From the NCBI GenBank assembly GCA_905478225.1, contig CAJQHR010000006.1, positions 124,001 to 188,000 on the forward strand: a stretch of DNA of 64,000 nt. The letters are read 5' to 3'. Under the pieces are notes generated by a model. It searched no databases. It saw only the letters and a list, made by a program, of their open reading frames with translations, and was not told the origin of the DNA. This document shows, piece by piece, positions 27,854 to 35,518 of the stretch. Source of the DNA: an uncultured Crocinitomix sp. GTDB lineage: Bacteria; Bacteroidota; Bacteroidia; Flavobacteriales_D; Crocinitomicaceae. The position numbers were made by a program, and so were the translations under genes. Each line of letters starts with the position of its first letter. Positions within the stretch are counted from its first letter, which is position 1.

Positions 27854-28620
27854 ATCTTAATTATGGCGTCTCTGCTATAATCGAGATGTTCCATTTGTCC
27901 AACATATCCTAACTGGTTATTTGTTAATAAAGTTTTTCCTATTTTAAAATCAGTAACGTTACAGTGGCTATGTCCGTAAATCCAATAATCAATAGCTTTG
28001 TCCATAATAAATGAAGATAATTCGGTGGCAAAGGCGTCATTTAAAGGGCTGTTTCTATACTTTTCAGGATAGTTTTTATAAGTAGGAACATGGTGCGTAA
28101 CTACAATTCGTTTTTTATTAATTACTGATGTCTCCATTTCAGTTGCAAGAAAAGGCATGTTTTCTTTAAACAAATCATATGTATCATTTGGAGTTAAGGC
28201 TTGGTTCCCATTCTTTATGTGATAATAATCGCTCATGCCGCGTTGAATGTACATATAGTTTTGTGGTAAAATATCTGACCAAAGGGTCGTGAATAGAATT
28301 TGGCATTCATCTATATCTAGCTTATAGTTGTTAACTAAATGAATCTTTTCCCTAATTTTCTCGTGATAATTACCTGATCTGAAATTAATATCAGAACCAT
28401 AGTACTCATGATTTCCTGCGATCCAATAAACCGCCTTAAATTGATCTTGGAGTTGATCAAAAAACCAATCAAAATATTCAAGCATTGCAAAAGGAATAAT
28501 GTCTCCTGCCAAAATTAGAATATCACCTTTAGGAACAATTGGATTCGCCTGGTAAAAGGTCTTGTTTTTTGGAAATCCCAAATGTAAGTCAGGGCAATAT
28601 TGAATCGTTAACGGTCGCAT
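27850..28620 (-). CDS. Metallophosphoesterase
   Basis: A 256-residue calcineurin-like phosphoesterase. All metal-binding motifs are visible in order: 'PDLHLG' (D-x-H), 'LAGDI' (GD), 'AGNHEYYG' (GNHE), 'VTHHVPT' (H) and 'YGHSH' (GHxH). There is no signal peptide, so it is cytoplasmic. The substrate, whether a nucleotide or protein phosphoester, cannot be inferred from sequence. It is convergent with and overlaps the end of the preceding gene by four bases. Confidence 0.9.
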   Translation of the reverse strand: MRPLTIQYCPDLHLGFPKNKTFYQANPIVPKGDILILAGDIIPFAMLEYFDWFFDQLQDQFKAVYWIAGNHEYYGSDINFRSGNYHEKIREKIHLVNNYKLDIDECQILFTTLWSDILPQNYMYIQRGMSDYYHIKNGNQALTPNDTYDLFKENMPFLATEMETSVINKKRIVVTHHVPTYKNYPEKYRNSPLNDAFATELSSFIMDKAIDYWIYGHSHCNVTDFKIGKTLLTNNQLGYVGQMEHLDYSRDAIIKI

Positions 28621-28690
28621 AAATTGAAGATCAATAATAAGGATTTTTCAGATCAAATACTAAAAGACTTTTGATTCATATAACTATGTG

Positions 28691-28698
28691 TACCTTTG
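28691..28698 (+). promoter_or_regulatory. Bacteroidota -7 promoter element upstream of the SlyD-like gene
   Basis: TACCTTTG matches TAnnTTTG exactly, 20 bp before the chosen ATG at 28719. A TTTTG at 28669-28673 lies 17 bp upstream as a -33 element. It supports the downstream start, since an ATG at 28671 would precede the promoter. Confidence 0.6.
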
Positions 28699-28718
28699 TG
28701 GCTTTAAAAAATAGAAAT

Positions 28719-29201
28719 ATGACAATTGCAAAGGAAAGTGTAGTCACAATGAATTATACTTTAAAGAATAATGAAGGTGAAATTATTGACACTTCAGAAG
28801 GAAGAGAACCATTGGTTTATTTACATGGAGTAGGTGCATTGATACAAGGACTTGAAAATGAATTAGCTGGAAAATCAGCCGGGGATAAATCACAGATTGT
28901 AATTACGCCTGAAAATGCGTATGGCACACGCCGTGACGATCTAGTGCGTGTCGTTTCAAAAGATGGTTTTCAGGGAGAAGAAGAATTGACTGAAGGAATG
29001 CGCGTTCAATTAGATACAGAACATGGTCCTGCAATTGCATTGGTTGTTAAAATTGATGAGGCTGAAGTAACGCTTGATTTAAATCACCTGTTAGCTGATA
29101 TGACATTACACTTTGATGTTGACATTACAGCAGTAAGAGCTGCAACAGCTGAGGAAATTGCGCACGGACACGTACATGGTGAAGGTGGTCATCACCACTA
29201 G
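28719..29201 (+). CDS. slyD: SlyD-like FKBP-type peptidyl-prolyl isomerase
   Basis: A prolyl isomerase and chaperone of the SlyD type. The 160-residue protein has the FKBP core split by an insert-in-flap domain: 'VTMNYTLKNNEGEIIDTSEG' and 'PLVYLHGVGALIQGLENEL' at the start, 'HLLADMTLHFDVDI' near the end. The C-terminal tail is histidine-rich ('HGHVHGEGGHHH'), as in metal-binding SlyD proteins that deliver nickel. No nickel enzyme is seen in this window. The start is the ATG after the promoter; the upstream in-frame ATG would sit inside it. Confidence 0.9.
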   Translation: MTIAKESVVTMNYTLKNNEGEIIDTSEGREPLVYLHGVGALIQGLENELAGKSAGDKSQIVITPENAYGTRRDDLVRVVSKDGFQGEEELTEGMRVQLDTEHGPAIALVVKIDEAEVTLDLNHLLADMTLHFDVDITAVRAATAEEIAHGHVHGEGGHHH

Positions 29202-29202
29202 A

Positions 29203-30114
29203 TCACTTGTCCAAAGGCAAACGATAAATGAAACGAGCTTCGAACGACCAACCATTTTCTATTAATGAGTTGGTCGTTGGTCGATCGTCCCCAATGTTCA
29301 CAGGCCCTAGTTTAAAATCAAGTTTATCGCTATCATCATAAAATCGGTATTTCCGCAATACGGATGCACCTGCTTTTAAATGAAACCAGATGTTTTTTCC
29401 CAAATTAAATTCGGTGAAAGCCCAAACGTTATTGTCTGCTTTGTCTAAGTGTTGATCTGATGAAAAAATACTAGGACTAATTTTATAAGATCCGTTCACA
29501 CCGTCAAATCGCAATCCGCCGCGGAACCAATCACTCGCTTGGCAGCTTAATTCTAAATTGATTGGAATGACTGTTTTTAAACGCCATTTATCATTGATGG
29601 CCCAATTAAACCCGAACAACGGAACGAACATAGGACCAAAAAGTTCGCCGTTATAATAAAGCCCATATTTCCAATCAAATTTTTCTGATAGACTTGTCGT
29701 TCCCAAGGCTAAACCGCCGAGTTGGAAATGCGATAAATTAACATCACTAAAATCTGTATTGAACCGTGGAATAGCCATAAAAAGCATCTTATGTTTCGCA
29801 TTCCATTTATGTTCAAGCCCCAATTGAAGCATGGTAGATGCAAATTCATAATCTAAGGCGCCACCAAATACATCATCCTGAATGGTGATTGTATTGTGCT
29901 GATATTCTAAGCCCAGAATAAACAGGTTATCATCATTTAAGACAATTGGCAACTTTGCATCTGCAACGTACATGTTGAAATTCCGCTTAAGGTTTAAATC
30001 CTCCACCGAATTCCCAGGGGAAGTTCTCCAATAGATATTCGCCAAGTCAATTGAATTTTGAGCAAATGCTGTTGATCCAATTGTGAAAAGAAAGAATATA
30101 ATTAAATGTCTCAT
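29203..30114 (-). CDS. DUF6268 outer-membrane beta-barrel protein
   Basis: A 303-residue protein with a signal peptide (MRHLIIFFLFTIGSTAFAQ) and alternating beta-strands typical of an outer-membrane barrel ('FILGLEYQHNTITIQD', 'KWRLKTVIPINLEL'), ending 'SFEARFIYRLPLDK'. It matches the DUF6268 family of Bacteroidota. The function is unknown. The start is chosen at the signal peptide rather than an ATG 18 bp upstream. It is convergent with the SlyD-like gene, with one base between the stops. Confidence 0.75.
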   Translation of the reverse strand: MRHLIIFFLFTIGSTAFAQNSIDLANIYWRTSPGNSVEDLNLKRNFNMYVADAKLPIVLNDDNLFILGLEYQHNTITIQDDVFGGALDYEFASTMLQLGLEHKWNAKHKMLFMAIPRFNTDFSDVNLSHFQLGGLALGTTSLSEKFDWKYGLYYNGELFGPMFVPLFGFNWAINDKWRLKTVIPINLELSCQASDWFRGGLRFDGVNGSYKISPSIFSSDQHLDKADNNVWAFTEFNLGKNIWFHLKAGASVLRKYRFYDDSDKLDFKLGPVNIGDDRPTTNSLIENGWSFEARFIYRLPLDK

Positions 30115-30132
30115 ACCATAAATGTAAGACAA

Positions 30133-30320
30133 TCATTGATATTTGAATTATTGAATATCGCCATCATCAGATACTTATTTCTGAATAGCGCAAAAGTATT
30201 TCGGCTTCCAATTCAATATTGAAATGTACAGCAGTCACGAATTATCCACCAGACGACCTTTTTATCCGTCGAATGGCTTCAATATGTTAAATAGTTATTA
30301 ATTAATATATCGAGGCAAGT
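30133..30320. other. Gene-free stretch upstream of the first sigma-54-like promoter
   Basis: No gene is seen. 30285-30303 ('tgttaaatagttattaatt') recurs in diverged form at 30613-30631, exactly 328 bp later, the same offset as the promoter and RNA blocks downstream. This could be a shared activator site; it lies about 48-66 bp before the predicted transcription start. Confidence 0.45.
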
Positions 30321-30323
30321 TTT

Positions 30324-30337
30324 GGCACGGTAATCGC
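30324..30337 (+). promoter_or_regulatory. Sigma-54 (RpoN)-type promoter, copy 1
   Basis: The sequence 'TTTTGGCACGGTAATCGCA' has GG at 30324-30325 and GC at 30336-30337 separated by 10 bp, the defining -24/-12 spacing of sigma-54 promoters (consensus TGGCAC-N5-TTGC). Transcription is expected to start about 12 bp after the GC, near 30349-30351, exactly where the conserved RNA block begins. Confidence 0.7.
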
Positions 30338-30350
30338 AATTGCAATAATT

Positions 30351-30415
30351 GAATTAGACTAAATGATTCATAGGTTTTGGGTTAAGGCCGCTCTTTCTGA
30401 AAGGGCGGTCTTATT
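30351..30415 (+). ncRNA. Candidate small RNA, copy 1 (sigma-54 driven, about 65 nt)
   Basis: A 65-nt block starting 'GAATTAGACTAAATG' and ending in a Rho-independent terminator: 'AAGGCCGCTCTTTC' pairs with 'GAAAGGGCGGTCTT' (G-U wobbles allowed), then TATT. The start coincides with the predicted sigma-54 transcription start. The whole block recurs 328 bp downstream with a single base change in the hairpin loop (G to A), which leaves the stem intact. A small peptide from the ATG at 30363 is an alternative reading but would run through the terminator. No RNA family is recognised. Confidence 0.6.
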
Positions 30416-30640
30416 AGTTCTTCGAAATTTTAATGTAGAAGAATTTATACCCCGAAGCTTTAGCAAAGGGGTATTGCTCAAAGTCTCGACGAAGGAGCAT
30501 TTCTTATACGCAAAATTTCCTAAATTTCTTTAGCAGTCTCAACAACTTCCTGGATGTAGTCCTGCGCTAACGTGATCTATCTTCAATCGCTTCGTTTCGC
30601 AGCCCTCCAATTTGTTAAATAATTCCTAATTTTTTACCAA
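30416..30640. other. Gene-free spacer between the two candidate small RNAs
   Basis: No gene is seen. One hairpin is visible at about 30449-30477, where 'ATACCCC' pairs with 'GGGGTAT' around 14 bases. The rest is unique sequence with no terminator, and it is not shared with the two flanking duplicate blocks. Confidence 0.4.
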
Positions 30641-30651
30641 ACCAATGTTTT

Positions 30652-30665
30652 GGCACGATTGTCGT
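30652..30665 (+). promoter_or_regulatory. Sigma-54-type promoter, copy 2
   Basis: 'TTTTGGCACGATTGTCGTA' repeats copy 1 with GG at 30652-30653 and, after 10 bp, GT (not GC) at 30664-30665. The TTTTGGCACG half is identical to copy 1. The -12 deviation suggests a weaker promoter. The conserved block again begins 14 bp after this element. Confidence 0.6.
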
Positions 30666-30678
30666 ATTACTGTTAACC

Positions 30679-30748
30679 GAATTAGACTAAATGATTCATA
30701 GGTTTTGGGTTAAGGCCGCTCTTTCTAAAAGGGCGGTCTTATTTTTTT
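30679..30748 (+). ncRNA. Candidate small RNA, copy 2
   Basis: Positions 30679-30743 are the second copy of the 65-nt block, differing from copy 1 at one loop base. The terminator hairpin is here followed by a longer T-run (30742-30748), making it a stronger terminator than copy 1. Its 3' end overlaps the last codons of gatC on the opposite strand by about 10 bp, so antisense contact with gatC mRNA is possible but not needed to explain the arrangement. Confidence 0.6.
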
Positions 30749-31029
30749 AAAACCTTAGCAATTTTGAAATAATCAGAATCGTGATTTGGCGCATTTTTCA
30801 ATGCTTCTTTCTGAGTAATACTAGGTTCAAAAACATCTTCACGCAAAACGTTAATAGAATCCGTCATAAAAATAAGTGGCTCAACACCTTCCGTATCTAC
30901 TGCATTTAACTGATCTACAAATCCAATGATTTTAGAAAGATCTTTTTTAATGTTTTCTTTCTCTTCACCATTAAATTCTAATCGTGCTAAGTGAGCAATA
31001 TGATCAACTGTTTCGTCTGTAATTTCCAT
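30739..31029 (-). CDS. gatC: Asp/Glu-tRNA amidotransferase subunit C
   Basis: The small subunit of GatCAB, which converts Glu-tRNA(Gln) or Asp-tRNA(Asn) to the amidated form in the cytoplasm. The 96-residue product has the family pattern 'DHIAHLARLEFNGEEKENIKKDL' and 'QLNAVDTEGVEPL' with the 'LREDV' motif near residue 62. The gatA and gatB genes are not in the window. It lies 9 bp after the acyltransferase gene and is probably co-transcribed with it. Confidence 0.93.
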   Translation of the reverse strand: MEITDETVDHIAHLARLEFNGEEKENIKKDLSKIIGFVDQLNAVDTEGVEPLIFMTDSINVLREDVFEPSITQKEALKNAPNHDSDYFKIAKVLKK

Positions 31030-31038
31030 CTTTAACTA

Positions 31039-31794
31039 TTAATTTTTGGCGTTATCTTCCAACAACGGACCATTTATCATGTCAAACGTTCGTTGACGCA
31101 AATTTATCAAATCTTTTTTATTCATTCCAACAGTTGGAATAGGTTTGTGTATAATTACACGAGAAACACCAGGTCTAGCGGGTCCAGTCAAGAACGGATA
31201 TACATTGAAAAGCTTCCAGTTATCTATTATTGTAATAGGCAAAATCGGAATTTCAGAATCAATAGCTAACGTAAATGCACCATTTTTAAAAGGCGCTAAA
31301 ATCGGTGTGTCAACCGGAATTCCACCTTCAGGAAATATCACAATTGACCATCCATTTTTCAATTCATTTCGTGCTCGAATAATAGCGCGCATTCCCGAGC
31401 TGCGTTTTTCACGATTAACAGCAATATCAACTTTTTTAAAGAAAATATTAATGATAGGCCATTTCAATAATTCCGATTTACCAATAAACAAAAAACGTTT
31501 TCTTGGCAAAATTCTATACATTAAAATAATATCGAGATAGGAGGCGTGATTAGCGCAAATAACATAAGGTCCTTCACCTAAATCAGGCTGCTCAAATTTG
31601 CGATTTAACCAGACAAAATCAAAAAACAGAATGATGCGTGCTGTAAAAACCTTTAATTTGAATACACGGGTAAAATTTTCTTCTCTCAATAAAAGAATCC
31701 AAAATATAGGACACAAAATAAGTAGTACCAAAAAAAACACCAGTGCAAAGTACACCCGGTAAACAATTATAAATGGTAATAGCAGTATTTTCAT
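31039..31794 (-). CDS. plsC: 1-acyl-sn-glycerol-3-phosphate acyltransferase
   Basis: Transfers a fatty acyl chain to lysophosphatidic acid to make phosphatidic acid, at the cytoplasmic face of the inner membrane. The 251-residue protein has two N-terminal hydrophobic segments, the catalytic 'NHASYLD' (H-x4-D) motif at about 83-89, 'FIGKSELLKWPI', and the 'FPEGGIP' substrate motif. I chose the ATG at 31794; a longer frame begins nine codons upstream, inside sequence that looks like promoter. The exact acyl acceptor is not proven. Confidence 0.88.
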   Translation of the reverse strand: MKILLLPFIIVYRVYFALVFFLVLLILCPIFWILLLREENFTRVFKLKVFTARIILFFDFVWLNRKFEQPDLGEGPYVICANHASYLDIILMYRILPRKRFLFIGKSELLKWPIINIFFKKVDIAVNREKRSSGMRAIIRARNELKNGWSIVIFPEGGIPVDTPILAPFKNGAFTLAIDSEIPILPITIIDNWKLFNVYPFLTGPARPGVSRVIIHKPIPTVGMNKKDLINLRQRTFDMINGPLLEDNAKN

Positions 31795-31912
31795 CAGCCT
31801 ACAAAAGTACAAAAAAACCAACTTTAATGTACAAGCAAAATTTAGTTTAACGATTTGATAAAATAAAGCCGTAACAAGGTATTCAGATTAATGCTTTATT
31901 TCTATTTTTGGG

Positions 31913-31920
31913 TTGTCTAT
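31913..31920 (+). promoter_or_regulatory. Bacteroidota -7 promoter element upstream of trpS
   Basis: TATTTTTG matches TAnnTTTG and lies 53 bp before the trpS ATG. The leader contains no obvious tryptophan codon run or attenuator hairpin. Confidence 0.5.
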
Positions 31921-31973
31921 GAACGAAATATTCGTTTCATTAAAGACCTAATTTACAATAAATATTTAAAATA

Positions 31974-32942
31974 ATGGTTCGAATTTTAACGGGTGTACAG
32001 AGTACAGGTGTCCCACATATGGGAAATGTGCTAGGTGCGATTAAGCCCGCCATTAAAATGGCTGAGAATGATCAAAATGAATCGTTCTTATTTATAGCGG
32101 ATTTACATTCGCTTACGCAAATTAAGGATGGAGAAATCATGCGCTACAATACCTATGCAACTGCTGCTGCATGGTTAGCTTGTGGGTTAGATACTGATAA
32201 AACTATTTTTTATCGTCAAAGTGATGTCCCGCAAACTACAGAGTTAACGTGGTACCTTTCTTGCTTTTTTCCATATCAACGATTAACACTTGCGCATTCT
32301 TTTAAAGATAAGGCAGACCGCTTGGATGATGTAAATGCCGGATTATTTTCTTATCCCATGTTAATGGCAGCGGATATTTTATTGTATGATGCCGAATTTA
32401 TTCCTGTCGGAAAAGATCAAGTACAACATATAGAAATGACGCGTAAAGTTGGCGAACGGTTTAACAATGCAATGGGCGAAACGTTTGTTTTACCAGAGGC
32501 CTCACTACAAGACGATACTATGTTAGTGCCTGGTACCGACGGTACAAAAATGTCAAAATCTAAAGGAAATACAATCAATTTGTTTTCACCAAAAAAGGAA
32601 TTGAAAAAGCAAATTTTTAGTATTGTGACAGACAGTACTCCATTGGAGGATCCAAAAGACCCAGCTGTTTGCAACGCTTTTCAAATTTATGGTTTATTGG
32701 CTACTGATGAAGAAATTGCAACTATGCGCGCAAATTATGCTGCAGGAGGTTGGGGTTTTGGGCATACAAAAAAGGCAATTCTTGAATTGATATTGGATCG
32801 TTTTGCAGAGGTGCGGGAACGCTTTGATTATTATATGAATAACACAGAGGAGTTAGACAGAGTTTTGGTTAAAGGTGCTGAAAAAGCAGCCACTGTTGCA
32901 AATGCTGTTTTAGATAGGGTCCGCAAGAAAATTGGCTATTAG
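31974..32942 (+). CDS. trpS: Tryptophanyl-tRNA synthetase
   Basis: Charges tRNA(Trp) with tryptophan. The 322-residue class I synthetase has the HIGH-type motif 'TGVPHMGNVLGAI', tryptophan-binding elements, 'PVGKDQVQHIEMTR' and the KMSKS loop 'TKMSKSKGNTINLF'. The length agrees with bacterial TrpS. It is monocistronic, divergent from plsC-gatC. Confidence 0.96.
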   Translation: MVRILTGVQSTGVPHMGNVLGAIKPAIKMAENDQNESFLFIADLHSLTQIKDGEIMRYNTYATAAAWLACGLDTDKTIFYRQSDVPQTTELTWYLSCFFPYQRLTLAHSFKDKADRLDDVNAGLFSYPMLMAADILLYDAEFIPVGKDQVQHIEMTRKVGERFNNAMGETFVLPEASLQDDTMLVPGTDGTKMSKSKGNTINLFSPKKELKKQIFSIVTDSTPLEDPKDPAVCNAFQIYGLLATDEEIATMRANYAAGGWGFGHTKKAILELILDRFAEVRERFDYYMNNTEELDRVLVKGAEKAATVANAVLDRVRKKIGY

Positions 32943-32967
32943 ACCAAACGGCAATTGAGATTTAAGT

Positions 32968-33069
32968 TCATTCCAGCAAATGAATGGATCTAATTGCGAT
33001 TGCTGCATAAATTAATAATCCAATTACAAAAAAGACGGAGCGATTCAAGGTTATGGGAGAGCGTTTCAT
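32968..33069 (-). CDS. Candidate 33-residue single-pass membrane protein
   Basis: A short minus-strand frame encodes a basic N-terminus (MKRSPITLNR), a hydrophobic stretch 'SVFFVIGLLIYAAIAI' and a short polar end. This is the typical composition of a small membrane protein. A TATATTTA promoter-like box lies about 25 bp upstream (33097-33090). It sits in the 254-bp gap between trpS and xseA. No homology is recognised; the composition alone is suggestive, not conclusive. Confidence 0.45.
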   Translation of the reverse strand: MKRSPITLNRSVFFVIGLLIYAAIAIRSIHLLE

Positions 33070-33196
33070 AAAATGTTGTTAGGTTTGAATGTAAATATAA
33101 GCCATTTTTTTTAGATAAGAACCGTGTAAACACCTAATTATGCGTGAATTGCGAATGTGTTAATTCCTACGTTTTATACAGTTGATTTTGACATAG

Positions 33197-34609
33197 ATGC
33201 TTATCTTTATTGATGAAAACCAGAACTTGGAAGAGAAAAGAAACATATTTTCGTTACATGCCCTAAACCAATCATTAGAGCGATTTATTCGTGATAAATT
33301 TGCGCTAAAAAGCTATTGGGTCATTGCTGAAATAACCAAGGCACAAGAAAAGAATGGACATCATTATTTGGAGTTAGCAGATGCTAAAGATGGGAAGCGT
33401 GTGGCTGAAATGTCAGCGAATATGTGGTTTTCTGCGTTTAGTCGAGTAGATGATCAACTAAAAGGTGAACTGCGGACCATATTTAGGCAAGGAAACAAAG
33501 TATTGATCAATGTTCGAATTGAATTTCATCCCATTTATGGATTAAAGCTCAATATCTTAGATGTTGACTCCACTATAACCTATGGTGAACTTGAGAAACA
33601 GAAAAAAGAAACCATTGCACGTTTAAAAAAAGAAGGACTCTATCATTTACAACAATCCTTAAAGCTCCCAGCAATTATTAAAAAAGTCGCCTTAATTGGA
33701 TCTGTAAACACTTCAGGATATCGCGATTTTTTGACAGAACTACTGGAAAACAGAATCTATACTAATTTTAAAGTAAAAGAATTTTCAGTATCTGTTCAGG
33801 GAGATCGCGCAACAAAAGAAGTGCTAAAGGCACTGGCTGAGGCACAAGGCTATAACGTTGATGCAATCATTATTGTGCGAGGAGGTGGAAGCAAAATGGA
33901 TTTGAATGTTTTTAATAGTTATGAAATTGCTAAAGCAATAGCTGAAAGTAAAATTCCTGTAATTACCGGAATTGGACATGAAACAGATGAGGTGGTGGTA
34001 GATTTAGTGGCAAATGAGTATCAAATTACGCCAACTGCTGTAGCTAAATTCCTCTATGTCAAGGCAGGTGTTTTTAGAAATGAATTACAATCGGCATTTG
34101 ATGCAATTCTTAAAATTGCGCAGAGTTTAATAGCTTCAAATAAAGATGAATTTACGCATACGAGTAAATATTTGGTGCATTACACACAAAACTTATTACG
34201 TGAACATAATAACTTCATTAAAGATTATATCCACCAATTGCACATTGGAGTAACCGAAGTAATTGAAAGCGAAAAATCGAAGTTAGAAATGAGCCTGAGT
34301 AAAGTGGCCAATAATGCGAAAAATGTTATTGAATTGAAAAAAAGCACCGAGTTAAATTCAACACTTGACATGATTCAAATGCTGAGCATTAATAGCCTTG
34401 AGCGAAGTAAAATTGGATTAAACAATTTGGCAGATCTATTAAACCTGCTGAATCCGGAAGAATTATTAAAAAAAGGCTACACAATTTCCACCATCAACAA
34501 TGTGGATTTGGTGAATTATGAGGGAGATTTGAAAGATGCGACATTAAAAACGTTGTCTAGCAAATCGCTAATAACAAGTAAAATAACTGAGGTTAAAAAC
34601 CACGACTAA
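33197..34609 (+). CDS. xseA: Exodeoxyribonuclease VII large subunit
   Basis: The catalytic subunit of exonuclease VII, which degrades single-stranded DNA from both ends in repair. The 470-residue product has the OB-fold N-terminus ('YWVIAEITKAQEKNGHHYLEL'), the middle nuclease region ('VALIGSVNTSGYRDF', 'AIIIVRGGGSKMDLNVFNSY', 'IPVITGIGHETDEVVVD') and a coiled-coil C-terminal half, ending with 'LKKGYTIS'. The N-terminal ATG overlaps a TATCTTTA promoter-like box, so the true start may lie slightly downstream at a TTG. xseB follows after 11 bp. Confidence 0.94.
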   Translation: MLIFIDENQNLEEKRNIFSLHALNQSLERFIRDKFALKSYWVIAEITKAQEKNGHHYLELADAKDGKRVAEMSANMWFSAFSRVDDQLKGELRTIFRQGNKVLINVRIEFHPIYGLKLNILDVDSTITYGELEKQKKETIARLKKEGLYHLQQSLKLPAIIKKVALIGSVNTSGYRDFLTELLENRIYTNFKVKEFSVSVQGDRATKEVLKALAEAQGYNVDAIIIVRGGGSKMDLNVFNSYEIAKAIAESKIPVITGIGHETDEVVVDLVANEYQITPTAVAKFLYVKAGVFRNELQSAFDAILKIAQSLIASNKDEFTHTSKYLVHYTQNLLREHNNFIKDYIHQLHIGVTEVIESEKSKLEMSLSKVANNAKNVIELKKSTELNSTLDMIQMLSINSLERSKIGLNNLADLLNLLNPEELLKKGYTISTINNVDLVNYEGDLKDATLKTLSSKSLITSKITEVKNHD

Positions 34610-34620
34610 TAAATGGACTT

Positions 34621-34845
34621 ATGGCAGCAAAACTAGATCCGAAATTAAAATATGACCAAGCATTGGAACAATTACAAGAAATTGTACACCTATTGGAGCG
34701 CAAAGAAATAAATATCGACGACTTAGCCGGCAAAGTAAAACAGGCTAAATTACTAGTTGATTTTTGTCGTGAAAAACTAGATAGCACAGAAGAGGAGATT
34801 AATAAAATTATTAGCCCTAACGAAGGAGAAGAAAAACCGTTTTGA
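34621..34845 (+). CDS. xseB: Exodeoxyribonuclease VII small subunit
   Basis: The small regulatory subunit of exonuclease VII. The 74-residue helical protein shows 'YDQALEQLQEIVHLLERKEINIDDLAGKVKQA' in family-typical order, which forms a coiled coil that decorates XseA. It lies 11 bp downstream of xseA on the same strand. Confidence 0.93.
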   Translation: MAAKLDPKLKYDQALEQLQEIVHLLERKEINIDDLAGKVKQAKLLVDFCREKLDSTEEEINKIISPNEGEEKPF

Positions 34846-34926
34846 TAAAAAAATCACCCGAAAGGGAGATATAAAGTCGGTTTTGGAAGAATTGTCGCCG
34901 ACATACAAGCTGAAAAACAGTATTAT

Positions 34927-34998
34927 TTAGTCTTCGAATCGAAGTCCGTGTTTGGCACCTACTTCAGTAAATAGTTGTATTAAATCAGTCTTATTCAT
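34927..34998 (-). CDS. Possible 23-residue peptide after the STM3941-like gene
   Basis: A short minus-strand frame starts 8 bp after the preceding stop: MNKTDLIQLFTEVGAKHGLRFED. It could be a real downstream micro-ORF or the remnant of a larger gene. The stop region contains a palindrome (CTTCGATTCGAAG). There is no independent evidence for translation. Confidence 0.2.
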   Translation of the reverse strand: MNKTDLIQLFTEVGAKHGLRFED

Positions 34999-35006
34999 TT
35001 TGAGCA

Positions 35007-35459
35007 TTACCGTGCTAATTGCAACTGGCGTTCCAAATGATTCTGCATTTTTTTAATCGTTGCTTTTTTCAAACCACTAAAGCGGTCTATAAATTCATTT
35101 TTATCTTTTAAATAAATTATAATAAAAGGGACGCCAATTTGTTTTTTAATTCCAAAACCGCTCATTTCATCCCAGCGCACCACACCAACACCAAATGCTG
35201 AGATTTGTTCCTTAATGCCTTCGTCGTTAATGATTAAACCTATTGTTTTTTTGATGATTTTGTAGCTAAGAAATATTAATAATGCTAAAAATAGAATGAC
35301 AATAGTTAAACTAATAGCGAACATTGCCTCATCCTTGAAAGGATGATCACCCAAGATCTTAGGATTGAATAAAAATACGCATCCAGCAATTATGAAAATT
35401 ATTGATAAGACAATACCAACAATTTGTTTTCGAGTATCTATTTTTATTTCGAGGGTCAT
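35007..35459 (-). CDS. STM3941-family membrane protein
   Basis: A 150-residue protein with two hydrophobic segments (about 14-32 and 44-66), then a PH-like cytoplasmic part with 'GLIINDEGIKEQISAFGVGVVRW' and 'FIIIYLKD'. The layout matches the STM3941 family of small membrane proteins of unknown function. It stands on the minus strand next to the antiterminator gene, 60 bp away, and may be co-transcribed with it. Confidence 0.7.
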   Translation of the reverse strand: MTLEIKIDTRKQIVGIVLSIIFIIAGCVFLFNPKILGDHPFKDEAMFAISLTIVILFLALLIFLSYKIIKKTIGLIINDEGIKEQISAFGVGVVRWDEMSGFGIKKQIGVPFIIIYLKDKNEFIDRFSGLKKATIKKMQNHLERQLQLAR

Positions 35460-35518
35460 TTTGATTTTTTAGCGTCTCACAAACATACTAAAATTTGGAT
35501 TTCAAGTGTGAAACACCT

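Noticed and set aside
34960-34985. A 'TTTGGCACC' sequence resembling a sigma-54 -24 box
   Set aside because: No GC or GT follows at the required 10-bp distance.
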